DNA from: Gammaproteobacteria bacterium
Lineage (GTDB): Bacteria; Pseudomonadota; Gammaproteobacteria; Pseudomonadales; Porticoccaceae
Direction of reading: 5' to 3'
DNA: 6,126 nt
Assembly (NCBI GenBank): GCA_003646355.1
Contig: QNFO01000081.1
Location: forward strand, 1 to 6,126
Shown in pieces: positions 5,771 through 6,126 of this stretch (positions within the stretch are counted from its first letter, which is position 1; the number at the start of each line of letters is the position of its first letter). The notes beneath the pieces were generated by a model. That model ran no database searches, was not told where the DNA came from, and worked only from the letters and a program-made list of their open reading frames with translations. The position numbers were made by a program, and so were the translations under genes.

Positions 5771-6126
5771 CTAAACCTCACGCCCATCATCGCGCAGCCA
5801 GACATACATCGCGGGTATCACCATCAAGGTCAGTATCGTCGATGAGGCGAGACCAAACATCAGCGCCACACCCATGCCGTGGAGCATGGCGTCGGGCAAA
5901 ATAAAGGCGGCACCGGCGATGCCCGCCAGGGCAGTGAGAAAGATCGGCTTGGCGCGAATCGCAGCCGCTTCTAGTGCGGCGGTGCGCATCGGCACCCCGT
6001 CGCGGCTTTGCATGTGGATAAACTCAATTAATAAAATAGAGTTGCGCACCACGATGCCCGAGAGGGCAATCAAGCCAATGGTGGAGGGCATGGAGTAGGT
6101 GGCATCCATTATCCAGTGGCCGAGAA
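5771..6126 (-). CDS. RND-family efflux transporter permease, C-terminal part (5' end beyond window)
   Basis: This is the C-terminal end of an inner-membrane proton-driven RND pump subunit (AcrB/CusA-like superfamily), about 118 visible residues of the usual 1,000 or more. The frame is open to the right edge, with LGHWI in front of the first visible Met, so the start lies outside. Three membrane helices are seen: STIGLIALSGIVVRNSILLI, PIFLTALAGIAGAAFILPD and GVALMFGLASSTILTLMVIP, followed by a short charged tail ending GREV. The GIVVRNSILLIEF motif and the RAKPIFLTALA segment are characteristic of the last helices of RND permeases. The substrate (drug, metal or other) cannot be told from this piece. 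Partner subunits would lie beyond the right edge. The gene is convergent with the propeller gene. Confidence 0.93.
   Translation of the reverse strand, partial: LGHWIMDATYSMPSTIGLIALSGIVVRNSILLIEFIHMQSRDGVPMRTAALEAAAIRAKPIFLTALAGIAGAAFILPDAMLHGMGVALMFGLASSTILTLMVIPAMYVWLRDDGREV

Overview
The window looks like an ordinary chromosomal stretch of a Gram-negative proteobacterium, most likely a marine-type gammaproteobacterium. That placement is inferred from the RND efflux pump, the PilZ/cyclase signalling protein, the IS5-type insertion sequence and the moderate base composition. No marker gene fixes the taxon.

Layout: (1) Positions 1-596 are the right-hand part of an IS5-family insertion sequence. 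It has the C-terminal half of a DDE transposase, a non-coding tail with two hairpins, and a probable right inverted repeat abutting CTAG. (2) Positions 680-2453 hold two minus-strand genes, transcribed in the order cyclase then protease: a cytosolic class III nucleotide cyclase fused to a C-terminal PilZ (c-di-GMP receptor) domain, and a small SprA-related HExxH putative metalloprotease. A good sigma70-like promoter lies upstream of the cyclase. (3) Positions 2454-2774 are a divergent regulatory region. It also carries a second sigma70-like promoter, with a nested dyad, reading into the plus-strand genes. (4) Positions 2775-3899 encode a metal-dependent amidohydrolase-2 family enzyme closed by a strong intrinsic terminator. 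(5) Positions 3986-5611 encode a protein made almost entirely of 12 repeats of about 41 residues, predicted to be one or two beta-propellers of the SMP-30/NHL type. (6) A bidirectional terminator (about 5677-5716) separates this from the 3' end of a convergent RND efflux permease that runs off the right edge.

Functional reading: the cyclase-PilZ fusion is the most striking gene. It keeps the cyclase catalytic residues and both c-di-GMP-binding motifs, so it could couple c-di-GMP levels to synthesis of a cyclic nucleotide, probably cAMP. The amidohydrolase and the propeller protein are adjacent and co-oriented and may serve a common catabolic step, but the strong terminator between them argues against simple co-expression. 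Nothing in the window is a recognisable defence system, CRISPR array, tRNA or rRNA.
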